A stretch of 64,000 nt of DNA from Thermosynechococcaceae cyanobacterium MS004 (lineage in GTDB: Bacteria > Cyanobacteriota > Cyanobacteriia > Thermosynechococcales > Thermosynechococcaceae): contig JAKRSB010000136.1 in NCBI GenBank assembly GCA_022402525.1, positions 1 to 64,000 on the forward strand, given 5' to 3'. Position 1 is the first letter of the stretch, and each line of letters opens with the position of its first letter. Below the pieces are notes generated by a model. That model worked only from the letters and a program-made list of their open reading frames with translations. It was not told the origin of the DNA and made no database searches. Below are positions 44,482 to 54,117 of this stretch, piece after piece. The position numbers and the translations under genes are program-made.

Positions 44482-46095
44482 TCAGTCTGGATTATACTCT
44501 GGCAGCGTGACGATAAAGGTGCTGCCGGGACTGTGTATAGATCCTGTTTTGGGCATCAAGGAGGGGCTGTGAACTTCAAGATTGCCCTCCATTTGGGTCA
44601 TCAAATCCTTGGCGATCGCCAAGCCGAGTCCTGTCCCTGGAATGCTGGTTGCCGCCTGCACACCACGATAGCTGCGCTCAAAGATACGGGCTAAATCTTG
44701 AGGTGGAATACCGGGGCCAGTATCGCTGATTTGTAGCTGCTGTTGGGGTAGTTGCTGTTGGGCTTGCTCTGGATGGTTAATGGACATCATTGAGAGCCAA
44801 ATCTCGCCCCCTGGCGGCGTGTACTTGAGCGCATTATCTAACAGGTTTCCCAACACTTCCCGCAGGGCAGTGGGATCAGCCTTTACTGGGGGTAGCTCAT
44901 CGGGAATTGTGGCATGAAACTGTAAATTCTGCTCATCAATGCGACCCGCGATCGCAGACAGAATCGGCTGCACAATTTCACTCAGCCAGCAGGGCTGAAG
45001 CGTCAACGCACCACCATTCAGCCAAGCCGTACTGCTTAAAGCTACCTTAGCGCTGGGTTTATTTAGGCCCCCATCTACGCTTCTATCCACACTCCCATCC
45101 GCGCTTCCATCCACGCTCCCATTGACAGCCTCATTGAGCGCCCTATTGGTGCTAGACCATGCCTGAGAAGAGGACGGAGAAGTCCCAGGGGGTAGGGCTG
45201 GCGGAAGGGCAATGCGCGGCGCGGTCCAATCCGACTCTAAAGCAGCCTCTCCCAAATCAATCGCATCATCAAACCGACGCAGGAGATGCTCTAGGTGCGT
45301 GCTTTCATTGACCATGCTGCGAATCACTTCACGGTTAGGATCCTCTGGCGAGACGCGCTTGAGCAGCAGCTTGCCGAGGGTACGCAGCGTGGTCAGGGGG
45401 TTACGAAACTGGTGCAGCAAGGTCGATAGCGTCGTCTGTTGCTGGTTTTCCAACAGCAGACGCTGGTCGTGATTATGGATCAACCATTGCGATCGCTGAT
45501 CAAGGACGCAGGAAATAGCCAGGGTCTGGGCAATCTGCTCTAGCTGAGCCTGCTCGCGATCGCTCCAGCGCCGATGCTCTCGCCCTACCACCATCAGTCC
45601 CCACATCAGGTTGTCATACATCAGCGGCAGCACCACCTGTTTGGGCGCTAGGGCCTCCCCAAAAACCGTCAGATGATTAATAAAGGGAGAGGCGTCAACC
45701 TGCTTTTCAGCTAAAGAAGGTCGCTGCGCCGGAAGAGGCTGGGTCGGAAGAGGCTGGGTCGGAATCGGGTTTGAAGGATGGGGATTTGAAGGATGGGGAT
45801 TTGAAAAATTCGGATTTGAAGAATTCGGAGACGGCTCCTGGGTGATCGTCTGAATTTCCAGAGGAGACTGAAGGTCTGTCAAAGACTGGCGCACCGACTC
45901 CGGCAGCACAAAGGGAATGGGTTCCGGCCACTCTACCTCAGGAAACATCACCAGGGGAATCAGCGCTGTTTCGCGATCAGCCGTGGGGTCTTCAGTTAAG
46001 TAAATCGCGCTTTTGGATGCCCCAAATCCCTCAACCAGCAAGGAAACCTGGGTTCGGCAGAGGGTAATAAATTCTGAGCTAGCGGGCATCAACAT
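44482..46095 (-). CDS. GAF-type sensor histidine kinase
   Basis: The 537-residue protein has an N-terminal GAF-like sensor (about 1-220; VVLPLMYDNLMWGLMVVG). The HisKA helix has the phospho-acceptor His in STLLHQFRNPLTTLRT. The HATPase domain shows EVLGNLLDNALKYTPPGG (N box), ISDTGPGIPP (G1) and IPGTGLGLAIAKDL (G2). No TM segments, so it is cytosolic. Two low-complexity insertions are built from short in-frame repeats: NPHPSNP/TQPLP in the sensor and GSVDGSADGSVD between HisKA and HATPase. No response regulator is adjacent. Confidence 0.9.
   Translation of the reverse strand: MLMPASSEFITLCRTQVSLLVEGFGASKSAIYLTEDPTADRETALIPLVMFPEVEWPEPIPFVLPESVRQSLTDLQSPLEIQTITQEPSPNSSNPNFSNPHPSNPHPSNPIPTQPLPTQPLPAQRPSLAEKQVDASPFINHLTVFGEALAPKQVVLPLMYDNLMWGLMVVGREHRRWSDREQAQLEQIAQTLAISCVLDQRSQWLIHNHDQRLLLENQQQTTLSTLLHQFRNPLTTLRTLGKLLLKRVSPEDPNREVIRSMVNESTHLEHLLRRFDDAIDLGEAALESDWTAPRIALPPALPPGTSPSSSQAWSSTNRALNEAVNGSVDGSADGSVDRSVDGGLNKPSAKVALSSTAWLNGGALTLQPCWLSEIVQPILSAIAGRIDEQNLQFHATIPDELPPVKADPTALREVLGNLLDNALKYTPPGGEIWLSMMSINHPEQAQQQLPQQQLQISDTGPGIPPQDLARIFERSYRGVQAATSIPGTGLGLAIAKDLMTQMEGNLEVHSPSLMPKTGSIHSPGSTFIVTLPEYNPD
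45066..45150 (-). repeat. In-frame 12-bp repeats (SVDG/SADG) in histidine kinase
   Basis: Degenerate 12-bp units encode NGSVDGSADGSVDRSVDG in the loop joining the HisKA and ATPase domains. Confidence 0.8.
45729..45833 (-). repeat. In-frame 15-bp repeats (TQPLP / SNPHP) in histidine kinase
   Basis: Two families of 15-bp units are back to back: ggaagaggctgggtc copies and ggatttgaa-type copies. They form a Pro/Asn-rich insertion in the GAF-like region. Confidence 0.82.
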
Positions 46096-46462
46096 GAAGC
46101 GCGTTGAGTGCAGAAAAAGTCGGTGACGCTGGGTTTCGCAAGGGTTGCGATCGCGGTTAGTTCTGTTGAGATTAGTGTATTGAGGTTAATTTTATTAAAG
46201 AGTCGCTATCGGGTAGCGGCATGATTAAAGCTTAAGTTTACCTCGTTTACCCCAGAGCAGTGAGGGGACTGTAAACCAGAACTGTAAACCAGAGAGTTAG
46301 CCACGGGAAATGGTTTAGCCGACCGTGTGCTGCGGCTGTCCGTCACGGCGGAAAGCGATCGATGGAGGGTGGCGACACCAGACCACCCAGACTAGGATAA
46401 TAAAGTAGAGGACTGCCCTTTCAGATCAACCTTCTCTCCACAAACTATCCCGCCCAACTTCA
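46096..46462. other. Divergent intergenic region, histidine kinase / PhyH
   Basis: These 367 bp hold a 13-bp exact duplication (actgtaaaccaga, 46268-46293) and no gene. Promoters for both flanking genes are expected here; I cannot place them. Confidence 0.55.
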
Positions 46463-47332
46463 ATGATCAGTCAGACCCAAATTCAGTCAGGCTACAAAAT
46501 TCGGACGAACAAAAAATCTCAGACGGACAATAGACTTCAAGCAGCCTATCAAAGAGATGGCTACATTATTCTGCGAAATTTTTTCTCTGAAGCAGAAACA
46601 AAGCGCCTTTTTGAAGATATTCAATCCGCCGAGTTGAGATACGGCCATGACGTACTGACCAATGGTGGACTAACCTTCAACAGCAGTATTTTCTTTAAGA
46701 GTGAAAAGCTTCAGGCTTTTATTGCTCAGCAAAAAATCATCGACCTTCTCAAAGACATGGTTGGGCCAGACATTTGGGTGCGGTGGGATCAAGCAGTTGC
46801 AAAACAGCCAGGGGCAAAAGTGTTTCCTTGGCATCAGGACAACAGCTACAGCCGCGTCAAAGATCCGCACCATCAGCTCTGGATTGCGCTGACAGAGGCG
46901 ACGCCAGAAAATGGAGGGCTTTGGCTCCAGCCTGGGAGCCATCAACGCCCCCTACCCCACACAAGAATTGGCCACGAACAAGTTTACGACGGTACGCCGG
47001 AAAGCCCTATCTTTATTGCTGCCCAGCCCGGAGATGTCGTTCTCTTTTCTTCCTTTACCCTGCACTGTACAACCCCTAACACCACCAATGCTGCGCGCTG
47101 GACATACGTGATTGAGTATATGTCAGCCCATCACTACGATCCTTACCTGGAGCCACCCTACTTGATGGTGGCAAAGGGAGGCCTGTCTCATCCTGAATTT
47201 GTGAATTCCTATCCAGGACATAGAAACCCTTTTAACAGACTCAAGTATTTTGGTGAGCAGTGGAGTCCCAGGAAAATGGTTCCAGGCTGGGTCAAAAAAA
47301 CGGTCAAAGGGCTTCTTGGTGAGACTCGATAG
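46463..47332 (+). CDS. Phytanoyl-CoA dioxygenase (PhyH) family oxygenase
   Basis: The 289-residue Fe(II)/2-oxoglutarate-dependent oxygenase has the iron triad His124-x-Asp126 (WHQDNSY) and His201 (LHCTTPN), with Arg212 as likely 2-oxoglutarate anchor. A basic unstructured N-terminus (KIRTNKKSQ) precedes the jelly-roll. PhyH relatives hydroxylate lipids, ectoine, halogenated or natural-product substrates; here the substrate is unknown. ATG start. The next gene, an aldo-keto reductase, starts 2 bp after the stop, so the pair probably acts on one pathway. Confidence 0.85.
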   Translation: MISQTQIQSGYKIRTNKKSQTDNRLQAAYQRDGYIILRNFFSEAETKRLFEDIQSAELRYGHDVLTNGGLTFNSSIFFKSEKLQAFIAQQKIIDLLKDMVGPDIWVRWDQAVAKQPGAKVFPWHQDNSYSRVKDPHHQLWIALTEATPENGGLWLQPGSHQRPLPHTRIGHEQVYDGTPESPIFIAAQPGDVVLFSSFTLHCTTPNTTNAARWTYVIEYMSAHHYDPYLEPPYLMVAKGGLSHPEFVNSYPGHRNPFNRLKYFGEQWSPRKMVPGWVKKTVKGLLGETR

Positions 47333-47333
47333 G

Positions 47334-48329
47334 ATGGAGTACCGAAAACTAGGCCGAACAAGCCTTCAGGCTTCGGCGATGGGCATTGGGACTTGGCAGT
47401 TGAGCGGCCCGCTTACCCTGGATGGAAAGGCAGATGGCTTTCCGGATATAGGAGAAGCTGAAGCCGTTGCGCTGATTCAAGCCTGTGAAGATCTAGGCAT
47501 TAATTTCATCGACTCTGCCGAGATTTACGGCGACGGGGAAGGCGAGCGACGCATTGGAATCGCGCTCCAGGGCAGAAGAGATCGCTGGCTTATCAGTACG
47601 AAGTTTGGCCTGCGGCGGGGAGAGAGCGGTCAAAGGATTACGAACTCTCGTCCTGAAACCATTCGACCTAGCCTTGAAAACAGCCTCAAGCGTCTTCAAA
47701 CAGACTATGTAGACCTCTACCTCTACCACAGCCCACCAGATCACGATGGGATCGAGACAGGTCGGGAGGTTTTAGAAGCACTGAAGCAGGAAGGGAAAAT
47801 TCGCTTTTACGGCATCTCGACGGATGATGCAGGGCTTGTGCGCGAGCTAGCTGGCAAGAATGCGGTTGATGCTGTCATGTTTTCGCAATCTTTACTGACC
47901 CATTCAGCGGAGATGCGGGAGGTGGTTAAGACCCATGAACTCGGCGGCATCCTGCGCGGCGCGCTTGAGTCTGGGCTGCTCTCTGGCCGCTATTTTCGTC
48001 AAGCGCCTGCTCTATCGAATGCAGATATTCGTCAGGCTTGGTTTGATTCCCTAGAGACACAGCGCTATGCCGTGTATGAGCAGTTTTTGCCGCCAGGGGC
48101 TTCTATGACGGCGTTTGCGCTGCGGTACCTGCTGGATTTTGACACAACGCACACCATCGTGTTGGGCGGGAAATCTTTAGAAGACTATCAGGCGGCACTG
48201 AAGGCTTTTGAGCTACCTCCTTTGACAGCGGCAACCCAGATGGAGATCCAAAGCGTTAGGCAGCAGTTTTTCAAACGATCGCTTAAGCAGCGCGTTTTAG
48301 GAAAGATTCGGCGGATTTTTGCGCGCTAA
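47334..48329 (+). CDS. Aldo/keto reductase
   Basis: The 331-residue (alpha/beta)8 NADPH oxidoreductase has the catalytic tetrad Asp60 and Tyr65 (FIDSAEIYGDGEGE), Lys90 (STKFGL) and His132 (YLYHSPP). ATG at 47334 lies one base beyond the phyH TAG, giving translational coupling; the longer in-frame extension inside phyH is rejected. It likely reduces or oxidises an alcohol or ketone produced by the PhyH enzyme (inference). Confidence 0.9.
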   Translation: MEYRKLGRTSLQASAMGIGTWQLSGPLTLDGKADGFPDIGEAEAVALIQACEDLGINFIDSAEIYGDGEGERRIGIALQGRRDRWLISTKFGLRRGESGQRITNSRPETIRPSLENSLKRLQTDYVDLYLYHSPPDHDGIETGREVLEALKQEGKIRFYGISTDDAGLVRELAGKNAVDAVMFSQSLLTHSAEMREVVKTHELGGILRGALESGLLSGRYFRQAPALSNADIRQAWFDSLETQRYAVYEQFLPPGASMTAFALRYLLDFDTTHTIVLGGKSLEDYQAALKAFELPPLTAATQMEIQSVRQQFFKRSLKQRVLGKIRRIFAR

Positions 48330-48477
48330 TGGGTCTGGGTACATCAGAAAACCCTAAACCGATCACCCAAGGGTTGACCTAAAATGAAAAATAGTCTATC
48401 TCCTGAAGCGTCAGGGACTTGTGTTTTATTGCCATCATTGGATTGCCATCATTTAATAAAGAGGTCAGGCCATCGCC

Positions 48478-50124
48478 ATGAAAATCCAGCCGAGTCAGGT
48501 TGATCGCGTTTTGATTTTTGATACGACCCTCCGCGATGGGGAGCAGTCTCCCGGTGCGGCGCTCAATGGGGACGAAAAACTGGCGATCGCCCGGCAGCTG
48601 GCTCGACTGGGTGTAGACATTATTGAAGCAGGTTTTCCCTTCTCTAGCCCTGGAGATTTTGCAGCGGTTCAGCGCATTGCTGAAGTCGTGGGCACAGAAG
48701 ATGGCCCTACCATCTGCGGGCTAGCGCGCGCTACTCGTCAAGATATTCAGGCCGCCGCAGATGCCCTCAAGCCAGCGGTACATTCACGGATTCACCTGTT
48801 TTTGGCCACTTCAGATATTCACCTAGAGCACAAGCTCAAAATGACGCGGCCAGAGGTGTTGGCCAAAGCCGAGGAAATGGTGGCCTTTGCCAAAACCTTC
48901 ATGGACGATATTGAATTTTCGCCGGAAGATGCGGGGCGCTCTGATCCAGAATTTTTGTACGCGGTGCTGGAGCGCGTCATTGCGGCAGGAGCCACCACTG
49001 TCAATATCCCCGACACCGTGGGCTACATGACCCCTAGCGAGTTTGGCGGGTTGATTCGCGGCATCAAGGAAAACGTCCCCAATATTGATCAAGCCATTAT
49101 TTCGGTTCACGGCCATAACGACTTGGGTCTGGCCGTTGCCAACTTCCTGGAAGCCGTCAAAAACGGAGCGCGGCAGCTCGAATGCACCATTAACGGCATT
49201 GGTGAACGGGCTGGCAATGCTGCCCTCGAAGAGTTGGTGATGGCAATGCATGTGCGGCGGCAGTATTTTAATCCCTTCCTGGGTCGCCCAGCAGAGTCTG
49301 AAGCGCCCCTCACCAACATTGATACGCGCCAGATCTTTAGAACCTCTCGCCTCGTCTCCAACTTGACCAGTATGCTGGTGCAGCCCAATAAGGCGATCGT
49401 GGGTGCAAACGCCTTTGCCCATGAGTCTGGCATTCACCAGGATGGGGTGCTCAAAAACCGCCTCACCTATGAAATTATGGATGCCCAGTCCATTGGCCTC
49501 AACGACAATCAGATTGTGTTGGGCAAGCTGTCAGGACGGAACGCCTTCCGCTCACGCTTAAAAGAGCTAGGCTTTGAGCTATCTGATCAAGACCTCAATA
49601 GAGCCTTTGTGCGCTTCAAGGACTTGGCCGATAAGAAAAAAGAAATTAGCGATCGCGACCTAGAGGCGATCGTGCAGGACGAGACCCAGACCCAGAGCGG
49701 CGTTGGGTTTGCCCTAGAGCGGGTACAGGTGTCCTGCGGCGACCATGAATGCCCCACCGCCACCGTGACCATTCGTACTCCAGAGGGGCAAGAGCTGACC
49801 GATGCGGCTGTGGGGACAGGCCCCGTGGATGCGGTCTACCGCGCCATTAATCGACTGGCGGAGGTGCCCAATCAGCTCATTGAGTTTTCGGTACAGTCCG
49901 TCACTGCGGGGATTGATGCGATCGGTGAAGTTACGATTCGCATCCAGCATGAAGGCCGGATCTACTCCGGACACTCTGCCAATACCGATATTATTGTTGC
50001 CTCAGCACAAGCCTATCTCAACGCCTTAAATCGGCTGTTTAATGCCCTACAGCATCCAACTCAGAACCCACAGACCTTTCAGGAAAAGGCAGCTCAACCC
50101 ACTCAGGCTGTTGCACAGCTCTAG
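48478..50124 (+). CDS. leuA: 2-isopropylmalate synthase
   Basis: The 548-residue protein condenses acetyl-CoA with 2-ketoisovalerate in leucine synthesis. The TIM barrel shows [40 protein letters not shown] and [15 protein letters not shown], with [12 protein letters not shown]. The C-terminal regulatory domain ([20 protein letters not shown]) binds leucine for feedback inhibition in the family. ATG start with GAGG upstream. A strong hairpin follows. Confidence 0.97.
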   Translation: MKIQPSQVDRVLIFDTTLRDGEQSPGAALNGDEKLAIARQLARLGVDIIEAGFPFSSPGDFAAVQRIAEVVGTEDGPTICGLARATRQDIQAAADALKPAVHSRIHLFLATSDIHLEHKLKMTRPEVLAKAEEMVAFAKTFMDDIEFSPEDAGRSDPEFLYAVLERVIAAGATTVNIPDTVGYMTPSEFGGLIRGIKENVPNIDQAIISVHGHNDLGLAVANFLEAVKNGARQLECTINGIGERAGNAALEELVMAMHVRRQYFNPFLGRPAESEAPLTNIDTRQIFRTSRLVSNLTSMLVQPNKAIVGANAFAHESGIHQDGVLKNRLTYEIMDAQSIGLNDNQIVLGKLSGRNAFRSRLKELGFELSDQDLNRAFVRFKDLADKKKEISDRDLEAIVQDETQTQSGVGFALERVQVSCGDHECPTATVTIRTPEGQELTDAAVGTGPVDAVYRAINRLAEVPNQLIEFSVQSVTAGIDAIGEVTIRIQHEGRIYSGHSANTDIIVASAQAYLNALNRLFNALQHPTQNPQTFQEKAAQPTQAVAQL

Positions 50125-50150
50125 ATGTACACCTCTAAACGCACATCTCT

Positions 50151-50184
50151 AGAACCAGCCCTAGTAGTGTCTAGGGCTGGTTCT
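50151..50184 (+). terminator. Perfect 14-bp hairpin after leuA
   Basis: Arms agaaccagccctag and ctagggctggttct are perfect complements with a 6-base loop (tagtgt). It lacks a T-run (acccc follows), so it is a strong but non-canonical terminator or 3'-stabilising structure. Confidence 0.72.
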
Positions 50185-50215
50185 ACCCCAATTACTGGCG
50201 AACGACGAGGGGGCT

Positions 50216-50728
50216 ATGGGTCACGCAATGAATTCTGAAGACCTTTTGCAGCATTATGCCCAGGGAGTTCGGCGATTTGCAAAGGCAGATCTCCCGAAGG
50301 TAAACCTGAATCTACAGGATCTAAGCCACATCGACCTTAGCTATGCCAACCTGAGCAAAGCAACGCTCCACGGTGCCCTCCTCCTCTGCGCGAAGCTCAA
50401 CCATATCAACCTAGAAAACGCCAAGATGATTGGGGTAGAGCTGAGTGGCGCAAATTTAAGCCATGCCAATCTATTCAATGCCCTGCTCAGCTCCTCAGAG
50501 CTGACGGGTGCCTCACTCCAGGATGCAAATTTGCAAGGGGTCACTTTGAACTATTCCGTCCTAAGAGGCACAAATCTTAGGAATGCAAATTTGTCTAGGG
50601 CAAATCTCAAGGGCGTTGATTTGAGCGGCGCAGATCTCTGGGGTGCCAACCTGCATCAGGCTGATCTCAGCGGTGCCATCTTAGACAATACCCTGATGCC
50701 AAACGGGAAGTTTGCCGATCTCGATTAG
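50216..50728 (+). CDS. Pentapeptide repeat protein
   Basis: The 170-residue protein has about 20 A(N/D)LXX pentapeptides from residue 37 (ANLSKATLHGALL; GANLSHANLFN; ANLRNANLSRANL), predicting a right-handed quadrilateral beta helix. Roles in the family range from gyrase mimicry to carbon or membrane functions in cyanobacteria; none can be assigned. ATG 50216 has GAGGGGG upstream. Its stop overlaps the accB stop by 4 bp on the opposite strand. Confidence 0.92.
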   Translation: MGHAMNSEDLLQHYAQGVRRFAKADLPKVNLNLQDLSHIDLSYANLSKATLHGALLLCAKLNHINLENAKMIGVELSGANLSHANLFNALLSSSELTGASLQDANLQGVTLNYSVLRGTNLRNANLSRANLKGVDLSGADLWGANLHQADLSGAILDNTLMPNGKFADLD

Positions 50729-51186
50729 GGGATGGGCTTAATGCGCATGAGCAAGTCGCCAAATTGAATGGGCTTGCCATTTTCGGCCACAATTTCCATC
50801 ACCTCGCCATTCACCTCCGCCTCTAGCTCATTCATGAGCTTCATGGCTTCAATGATGCAGAGGGTCTGTCCCCGTCGAATTACGTCTCCCACTTCAATAA
50901 AAGAGGGTTCGTCTGGGGCAGGCGATCGATAGAAGGTGCCCACAATGGGCGAGGTCACGTCAATCCAGTTTTTATCGTTAACGACTGGGGCGGACGGTGA
51001 GCTGGCTGTTACGGCGGGCGAGATCGCCTCTAGGGGGGGCGCAATTTCCGCCGACGGCGTTGAGACTGCCGAGGCTCCCTTCCGAATGGTCAGCTCAAAG
51101 TCGTTACTTTTGAGGCACAGTTCTTCAACATTGGTCTGGTTTAAGATAGCCAGCAGTTCACGAACTTGGTTAAGGTCAAATTCCAC
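50725..51186 (-). CDS. accB: Biotin carboxyl carrier protein of acetyl-CoA carboxylase
   Basis: The 153-residue protein has an N-terminal helical part, an Ala/Pro/Ser linker (40-70) and a C-terminal biotinyl domain. The biotin acceptor is Lys116 in CIIEAMKLMNELEA. It carries carboxybiotin between AccC and AccAD for malonyl-CoA. Starts at GTG, 11 bp after efp, with AAGGAAGG overlapping the efp stop region. The efp-accB pair is a conserved cyanobacterial operon. Confidence 0.95.
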   Translation of the reverse strand: MEFDLNQVRELLAILNQTNVEELCLKSNDFELTIRKGASAVSTPSAEIAPPLEAISPAVTASSPSAPVVNDKNWIDVTSPIVGTFYRSPAPDEPSFIEVGDVIRRGQTLCIIEAMKLMNELEAEVNGEVMEIVAENGKPIQFGDLLMRIKPIP

Positions 51187-51197
51187 AAGGGCCTTCC

Positions 51198-51755
51198 TTA
51201 CTCACGACCCAGGTAGGAGTCGTTGCGGGTATCGATTTTGATGCGCTCTCCAATGGAAATAAAGAGGGGCACCATGATTTGAGCGCCGGTTTCAACGATC
51301 GCGGGTTTGGTGCCGCCAGTGGCGGTATCGCCCTTCACGCCGGGGTCGGTTTCAGTGATTGCAAGCACCACTGAATTGGGCAGCTCTACTTCTAGAATTT
51401 GCTCACCCCAGCGCACCACGTTGACCTCCATCCCTTCTTTGAGGTACTTCACGCGATCGCCAATTTGGGCTTGACTGAGGGTCGATTCTTCGTAGGTTTC
51501 CATATCCATGAACACATACTGCTCACCTTCTTTGTAGGTGTGCTGCATGACGCTCTTTTCAAGATTGGCTTGAGGAACCGTCTCCCCTGCACGGAAGGTT
51601 CGCTCAATGACGCTTCCGGTCGAAGCATTTTTGAGCTTCGTGCGCACAAAGGCTGCACCTTTCCCTGGCTTTACATGCAAAAATTCAACAACGCGCCATA
51701 CGGAACCATCTAATTCAATACTGACGCCGGATCGAAAGTCGTTACTAGAGATCAT
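51198..51755 (-). CDS. efp: Translation elongation factor P
   Basis: The 185-residue protein begins [20 protein letters not shown], with the KOW-like domain and tip loop [13 protein letters not shown] (conserved Lys at the modifiable position), then two OB domains. It relieves ribosome stalling at polyproline, relevant here given Pro-rich tails such as ExbD. ATG 51755 is the family start; the frame continues upstream without support. Confidence 0.97.
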   Translation of the reverse strand: MISSNDFRSGVSIELDGSVWRVVEFLHVKPGKGAAFVRTKLKNASTGSVIERTFRAGETVPQANLEKSVMQHTYKEGEQYVFMDMETYEESTLSQAQIGDRVKYLKEGMEVNVVRWGEQILEVELPNSVVLAITETDPGVKGDTATGGTKPAIVETGAQIMVPLFISIGERIKIDTRNDSYLGRE

Positions 51756-52063
51756 GAACCTTCTGCTGGGCAAGAACAATTGGCACCCTATTTTAACGTC
51801 CTCTGGCGCTTCCCGCACTTGTCAGATGCCGCGAATTTTAGGCACTGTCCTAAATTTAGGCCAGCGCCCTTTGAGTCTGCACTAAAAACAGCTCTGATCA
51901 AAGCAGCTCTGATAGGGTTAAGTCGGAACTTTGATCCTACCCGGTCGACAGATTGGTTTGCGATCGCCTGCTTCGGATTACAGTAAAGAGAGGGTCAAGA
52001 GGCTTAAACAATCAAGCAGCCATTGCCCTACCGCTGTTTTTTTATGAAGGATTGCCCTAGAGC
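51756..52063. other. Divergent intergenic region efp / dapB
   Basis: About 308 bp hold a 15-bp direct duplication (cagctctgatcaaag-like, 51889-51918) and no credible gene. The efp and dapB promoters should be here. Confidence 0.5.
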
Positions 52064-52927
52064 ATGACGCAAAGCACAACCGATCAACCCACAGCGACTG
52101 AACGCAAGGCTGGTCGTCAGATTCCGGTGATTGTGAATGGAGCCGCTGGCAAAATGGGCCGCGAGGTGGTGAAGGCCGTTGCCCAAGCGCCCGATATGGT
52201 TTTACTAGGCGCGGTGGATCGTAATCCCAGTATTCAAGGTCAGGATATTGGTGAGCTTTGTGGCCTAGAGCCCTTAGAAATTCCGGTGCTGGCTGACCTA
52301 GAGGCGGTTCTCGCATCGGCAACCCAGGAGCCGGATGCCGTGATGGTAGACTTCACCCATCCCAGGTCAATTTACGAGAATATTCGAGCTGCGATCGCCT
52401 ATGGCATTGCTCCGGTGGTGGGCACTACGGGCTTGAGTCCTGAGCAGATCCAGGATTTACGGATTTTTGCCGAGAAGGCCAGCACGGGCTGTCTGGTGAT
52501 TCCTAATTTTTCTATTGGGATGGTGCTGCTTCAGCAGGCCGCGATTCAAGCCTCCCAGCATTTTGAGCATGTCGAAATTATTGAGCTGCACCATAACCAA
52601 AAGGCCGATGCCCCCAGCGGCACCGCCATTCAAACCGCTCAGATGCTGGCAGAGCTGGGCAAGACCTTTAACCCGCCTGTCGTGGAAGAAAAGGAGCATA
52701 TCCCTGGCGCACGGGGTAGCCTTGCCGACGAAAATATTCGGATTCATAGCGTGCGCCTTCCTGGACTCATTGCCCACCAAGAAGTCATCTTTGGGGCGGC
52801 GGGTCAGGTCTATACGCTCCGCCACGATACCAGCGATCGCGTGTGCTACATGCCAGGGGTGCTGATCGCTATTCGGAAAGTGCGATCGCTTCAGACCCTT
52901 ATCTATGGTCTTGAAAAAATTCTCTAA
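52064..52927 (+). CDS. dapB: 4-hydroxy-tetrahydrodipicolinate reductase
   Basis: The 287-residue enzyme of lysine/diaminopimelate synthesis has an N-terminal Rossmann motif [15 protein letters not shown], then [20 protein letters not shown], the family signature [17 protein letters not shown] and a Lys in ADAPSGT-adjacent HHNQK. It reduces HTPA with NAD(P)H. ATG start. Confidence 0.97.
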   Translation: MTQSTTDQPTATERKAGRQIPVIVNGAAGKMGREVVKAVAQAPDMVLLGAVDRNPSIQGQDIGELCGLEPLEIPVLADLEAVLASATQEPDAVMVDFTHPRSIYENIRAAIAYGIAPVVGTTGLSPEQIQDLRIFAEKASTGCLVIPNFSIGMVLLQQAAIQASQHFEHVEIIELHHNQKADAPSGTAIQTAQMLAELGKTFNPPVVEEKEHIPGARGSLADENIRIHSVRLPGLIAHQEVIFGAAGQVYTLRHDTSDRVCYMPGVLIAIRKVRSLQTLIYGLEKIL

Positions 52928-52934
52928 ACCAGTA

Positions 52935-52990
52935 CCCTAAATCACCTGCCCTAAATCACCTGCCCTAAATCACCTGCCCTGAATCACCTG
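52935..52990 (+). repeat. 14-bp tandem repeat, 4 copies, between dapB and aroK
   Basis: Four ccctaaatcacctg units (last with g for a) fill nearly the entire dapB-aroK gap and end two bases before the aroK ATG, replacing a recognisable ribosome-binding site. Confidence 0.95.
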
Positions 52991-52992
52991 TT

Positions 52993-53562
52993 ATGATGGC
53001 CGACTTCGATCTTCAAAATCTAAACCTGTACCTCATCGGCATGATGGGTTCCGGTAAAAGCACCACGGGCAAGCTCTTAGCCCAAACCCTCGGCTATCAG
53101 TTTTGTGATTCGGACGAGGTGATCGTCCAGGCCACGGGGCTTAGCATTGCGCAGATTTTTGCGGAAGTGGGAGAAGCCGAATTTCGTAAAATTGAAACCC
53201 AAGTTTTGAGCCAGATTGCAGCCCACACCCGACTTGTGGTCGCCACGGGGGGCGGCATTGTCCTAGAGCGCATGAACTGGAGCCATCTGCATCATGGCCT
53301 GATCATTTGGCTGGATGCAGACCCAGACACTTTATTCAGCCGCCTCAAGGAAGATACCACTCGCCCCTTGCTCCAGAGTCCCGATCCTCAGCAAACGCTT
53401 CAGGAGCTTTTAGCCCAACGACAGCAGCGGTACGCCCAGGCCGACCTTAGAATTCGCGTTGCAGCCCAAGATGCACCAGAGCAGGTTGTAGCGGCGATCG
53501 TGGCCGAAATTCCAAAAGTCTTACGCAGCAGACCGACTATACCAGCCCCGCAAGCATCTTAG
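52993..53562 (+). CDS. aroK: Shikimate kinase
   Basis: The 189-residue NMP-kinase-like enzyme of aromatic amino acid synthesis has the P-loop LIGMMGSGKSTTGKLLA, the shikimate-binding DSDEVI and ATGGGIVL, and the lid region LKEDTTRPLLQ. It phosphorylates shikimate at O3. ATG 52993, with a second ATG next to it. Only a 14-bp repeat array separates it from dapB, so co-transcription is likely. Confidence 0.96.
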   Translation: MMADFDLQNLNLYLIGMMGSGKSTTGKLLAQTLGYQFCDSDEVIVQATGLSIAQIFAEVGEAEFRKIETQVLSQIAAHTRLVVATGGGIVLERMNWSHLHHGLIIWLDADPDTLFSRLKEDTTRPLLQSPDPQQTLQELLAQRQQRYAQADLRIRVAAQDAPEQVVAAIVAEIPKVLRSRPTIPAPQAS

Positions 53563-53635
53563 GGATGATGCTGTCGTAGCCTCCTGGTTCCGGAGTCAAG
53601 TCTTTTTTCCTCCCCACCTCAGCGTCCAAAAATAA

Positions 53636-54091
53636 ATGCTGCTCAAAGTCAGACGATTATCCGAAGCCGCCGTTTTGCCCCAGTATGCCCACCCCGGCGA
53701 TGCAGGGCTAGATTTAGTGTCTATTGAGGCACAAACCCTATTACCAGGCGAAAGCCAACTCATCCGCACAGGCATTGCCCTAGAGCTACCCGAAGGCACC
53801 GAAGCCCAAGTCCGTCCCCGGAGCGGGTTAGCGCTCAAGCATCAAATTACGGTACTCAACACCCCAGGCACCATCGACACAGGCTACCGAGGTGAAATCT
53901 GCGTCATCTTGATTAACCACGGCACAAAGCCCTTTCAAGTCGAACCCGGAATGCGCATTGCCCAAATGGTGATCACAAGCTTTATCCAGGTGACAGTTGA
54001 AGCAGTCGAAACACTTCAGGAGAATACAGCGCGTGCAGATGGAGGATTTGGCTCCACAGGAGTAGCCTCTCTAGCGTCCGATGAGCGCTAA
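53636..54091 (+). CDS. dut: dUTP diphosphatase
   Basis: The 151-residue trimeric dUTPase has its five motifs: HPGDAGLDL, RPRSGLALKH, LNTPGTIDTGYRGE, RIAQMVI and the C-terminal RADGGFGSTG (P-loop-like arm). It converts dUTP to dUMP, keeping uracil out of DNA. ATG start. Convergent with dcd, the gene supplying dUTP. Confidence 0.97.
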   Translation: MLLKVRRLSEAAVLPQYAHPGDAGLDLVSIEAQTLLPGESQLIRTGIALELPEGTEAQVRPRSGLALKHQITVLNTPGTIDTGYRGEICVILINHGTKPFQVEPGMRIAQMVITSFIQVTVEAVETLQENTARADGGFGSTGVASLASDER

Positions 54092-54117
54092 ACTCAATCT
54101 TTTTGATGATGGGCTTC

